NCBI GenBank assembly: GCA_003506275.1
Contig: DOBD01000230.1
Location: forward strand, 5,955-12,904
DNA: 6,950 bases
From: Bacteroidales bacterium
Lineage (GTDB): Bacteria; Bacteroidota; Bacteroidia; Bacteroidales; UBA1402
Direction of reading: 5' to 3'
Within the stretch, counting starts at the first letter, position 1; the number at the start of each line of letters is the position of its first letter. Below, in pieces: positions 6,382 to 6,950 of this stretch. The translations under genes were made by a program, and so were the position numbers. The notes under the pieces are model-generated. The model saw only the letters and a list, made by a program, of their open reading frames with translations. It was not told the origin of the DNA and did not search any database.

Positions 6382-6418
6382 ATTGGATGCCAATATGGGT
6401 TCCCAACCCGCAGGGTTG
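6382..6418. repeat. Cluster of short palindromes upstream of the last gene
   Basis: Three compact inverted repeats lie side by side, each with a 3-base centre: ATTGG-ATG-CCAAT (6382-6394), GGGTT-CCC-AACCC (6397-6409) and CAACCC-GCA-GGGTTG (6404-6418). The last two share the AACCC arm, so only one can form at a time. The last one overlaps the TTG promoter element at 6416-6418. It could be an operator, an alternative-fold element, or a REP-like dispersed repeat; a single window cannot decide. Confidence 0.55.
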
Positions 6419-6446
6419 ACTCCTCTTAAAAATTAAATTACCTTTG
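6416..6446 (+). promoter_or_regulatory. Bacteroidota-type promoter for the glycosyltransferase-like gene
   Basis: TTG (6416-6418) is followed by 20 bases and then TACCTTTG (6439-6446), an exact TAnnTTTG box. Transcription would start near 6453, leaving a leader of roughly 14 bases before the ATG at 6467. It lies after the rng terminator, so the last gene is probably an independent unit. Confidence 0.7.
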
Positions 6447-6466
6447 CTCATAGTAAATAACTTCCA

Positions 6467-6950
6467 ATGAATCGTCTCTTCGGCCTTAAGGGAATCCGCT
6501 CACGGCTCAAAGCCTGGTCTATTGCCAGGATACACCGAGATTATGCGGCTGCCAGCCCTTTGCCCGACAGCCTTTTCCTTGACATACTACCTAAGCCTGG
6601 AACCTGGGATCTGGTGACTATAGCGTTCAATAACCCCGATGTGATCCGCTTGCAACACCAACTGTTGACCAAGCGGATTAACGATGCGTTTGTTTACACG
6701 ATAGCCGATAATTCGAGCGATCCAACAGCCAGGGTAGCCATCAGGGCGTACTGCCTGCAGGAAGGTGTACCTTATCTATCCCTGCCACCATCTCCGTTTA
6801 AAGCACCACGTTACAGCGATTCTCATGGAGCAGCCCTCAATCTGGTGTACAATCAGTACTTGCTCAAACGGCAGGCGTCCCGCATCGGGCTGCTTGACCA
6901 CGATATCTTTCCATTACATGAGTTGACCTTGGGTGATTACCTCGATGGGC
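6467..6950 (+). CDS. Glycosyltransferase-like protein (3' end outside window)
   Basis: An ATG at 6467 opens a frame with no stop before the right edge (161 full codons visible), beginning MNRLFGLKGIRSRLKAW. A GT-A-like core follows a basic N-terminal segment. It has DLVTIAFNNPDVI (48-60, first beta strand), DNSSD (81-85, nucleotide-sugar side), SHGAALN (119-125) and GLLDHDIFPL (141-150), where D144-H-D146 looks like the metal-binding D-x-D. This resembles family 2-type glycosyltransferases found in Bacteroidota, which act in the cytoplasm on surface polysaccharide or lipid. There is no signal peptide. The acceptor and sugar are unknown, and the missing C-terminus limits the call. It has its own promoter and does not belong to the rng unit. 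Confidence 0.72.
   Translation, partial: MNRLFGLKGIRSRLKAWSIARIHRDYAAASPLPDSLFLDILPKPGTWDLVTIAFNNPDVIRLQHQLLTKRINDAFVYTIADNSSDPTARVAIRAYCLQEGVPYLSLPPSPFKAPRYSDSHGAALNLVYNQYLLKRQASRIGLLDHDIFPLHELTLGDYLDG

Overview
The window most likely comes from a member of the Bacteroidota with a mid-range GC content (about 50% by eye). Four things support this. It carries a gldD-type lipoprotein gene. The block mutY-ssb-gldD-phosphopantetheinyl transferase lies divergent from HU, a 30-codon basic gene and rng, which is a gene neighbourhood typical of the phylum. The HU lacks the usual RNP proline. Several promoters fit the Bacteroidota pattern (TTG/TTTG, a spacer of about 19-20 bases, then TAnnTTTG), and there are no convincing Shine-Dalgarno sites.

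Layout: bases 1-971 (+) hold the 3' part of a FecCD/BtuC-type ABC permease cut by the left edge. It converges on a minus-strand block, read in transcription order as mutY (3997-2945), ssb (2775-2293), gldD (2258-1614) and an Sfp-type phosphopantetheinyl transferase (1617-1018). ssb has its own promoter in the 169-base gap after mutY. gldD and the transferase overlap by 4 bases. A divergent AT-rich intergenic region (3998-4147) then leads into plus-strand genes: HU (4148-4423), a 30-codon Lys/Arg-rich microprotein (4446-4538), an inverted-repeat terminator (4566-4612), rng/RNase G (4727-6310) and a strong terminator (6329-6370). A palindromic cluster and a Bacteroidota-type promoter follow, and then the 5' part of a glycosyltransferase-like gene (6467 to the right edge) that is open at the end.

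Functionally this is mostly housekeeping: DNA repair (MutY), single-strand DNA binding (SSB), nucleoid structure (HU), RNA processing (RNase G) and carrier-protein activation. It also has one gliding/type IX secretion-associated lipoprotein (GldD) and one metal-chelate or cobalamin uptake permease. I see no mobile element gene, CRISPR array, rRNA or tRNA, and no convincing new multi-gene system. The points most worth a second look are the microprotein, the absence of gldE next to gldD, and the palindromes overlapping the promoter of the last gene.
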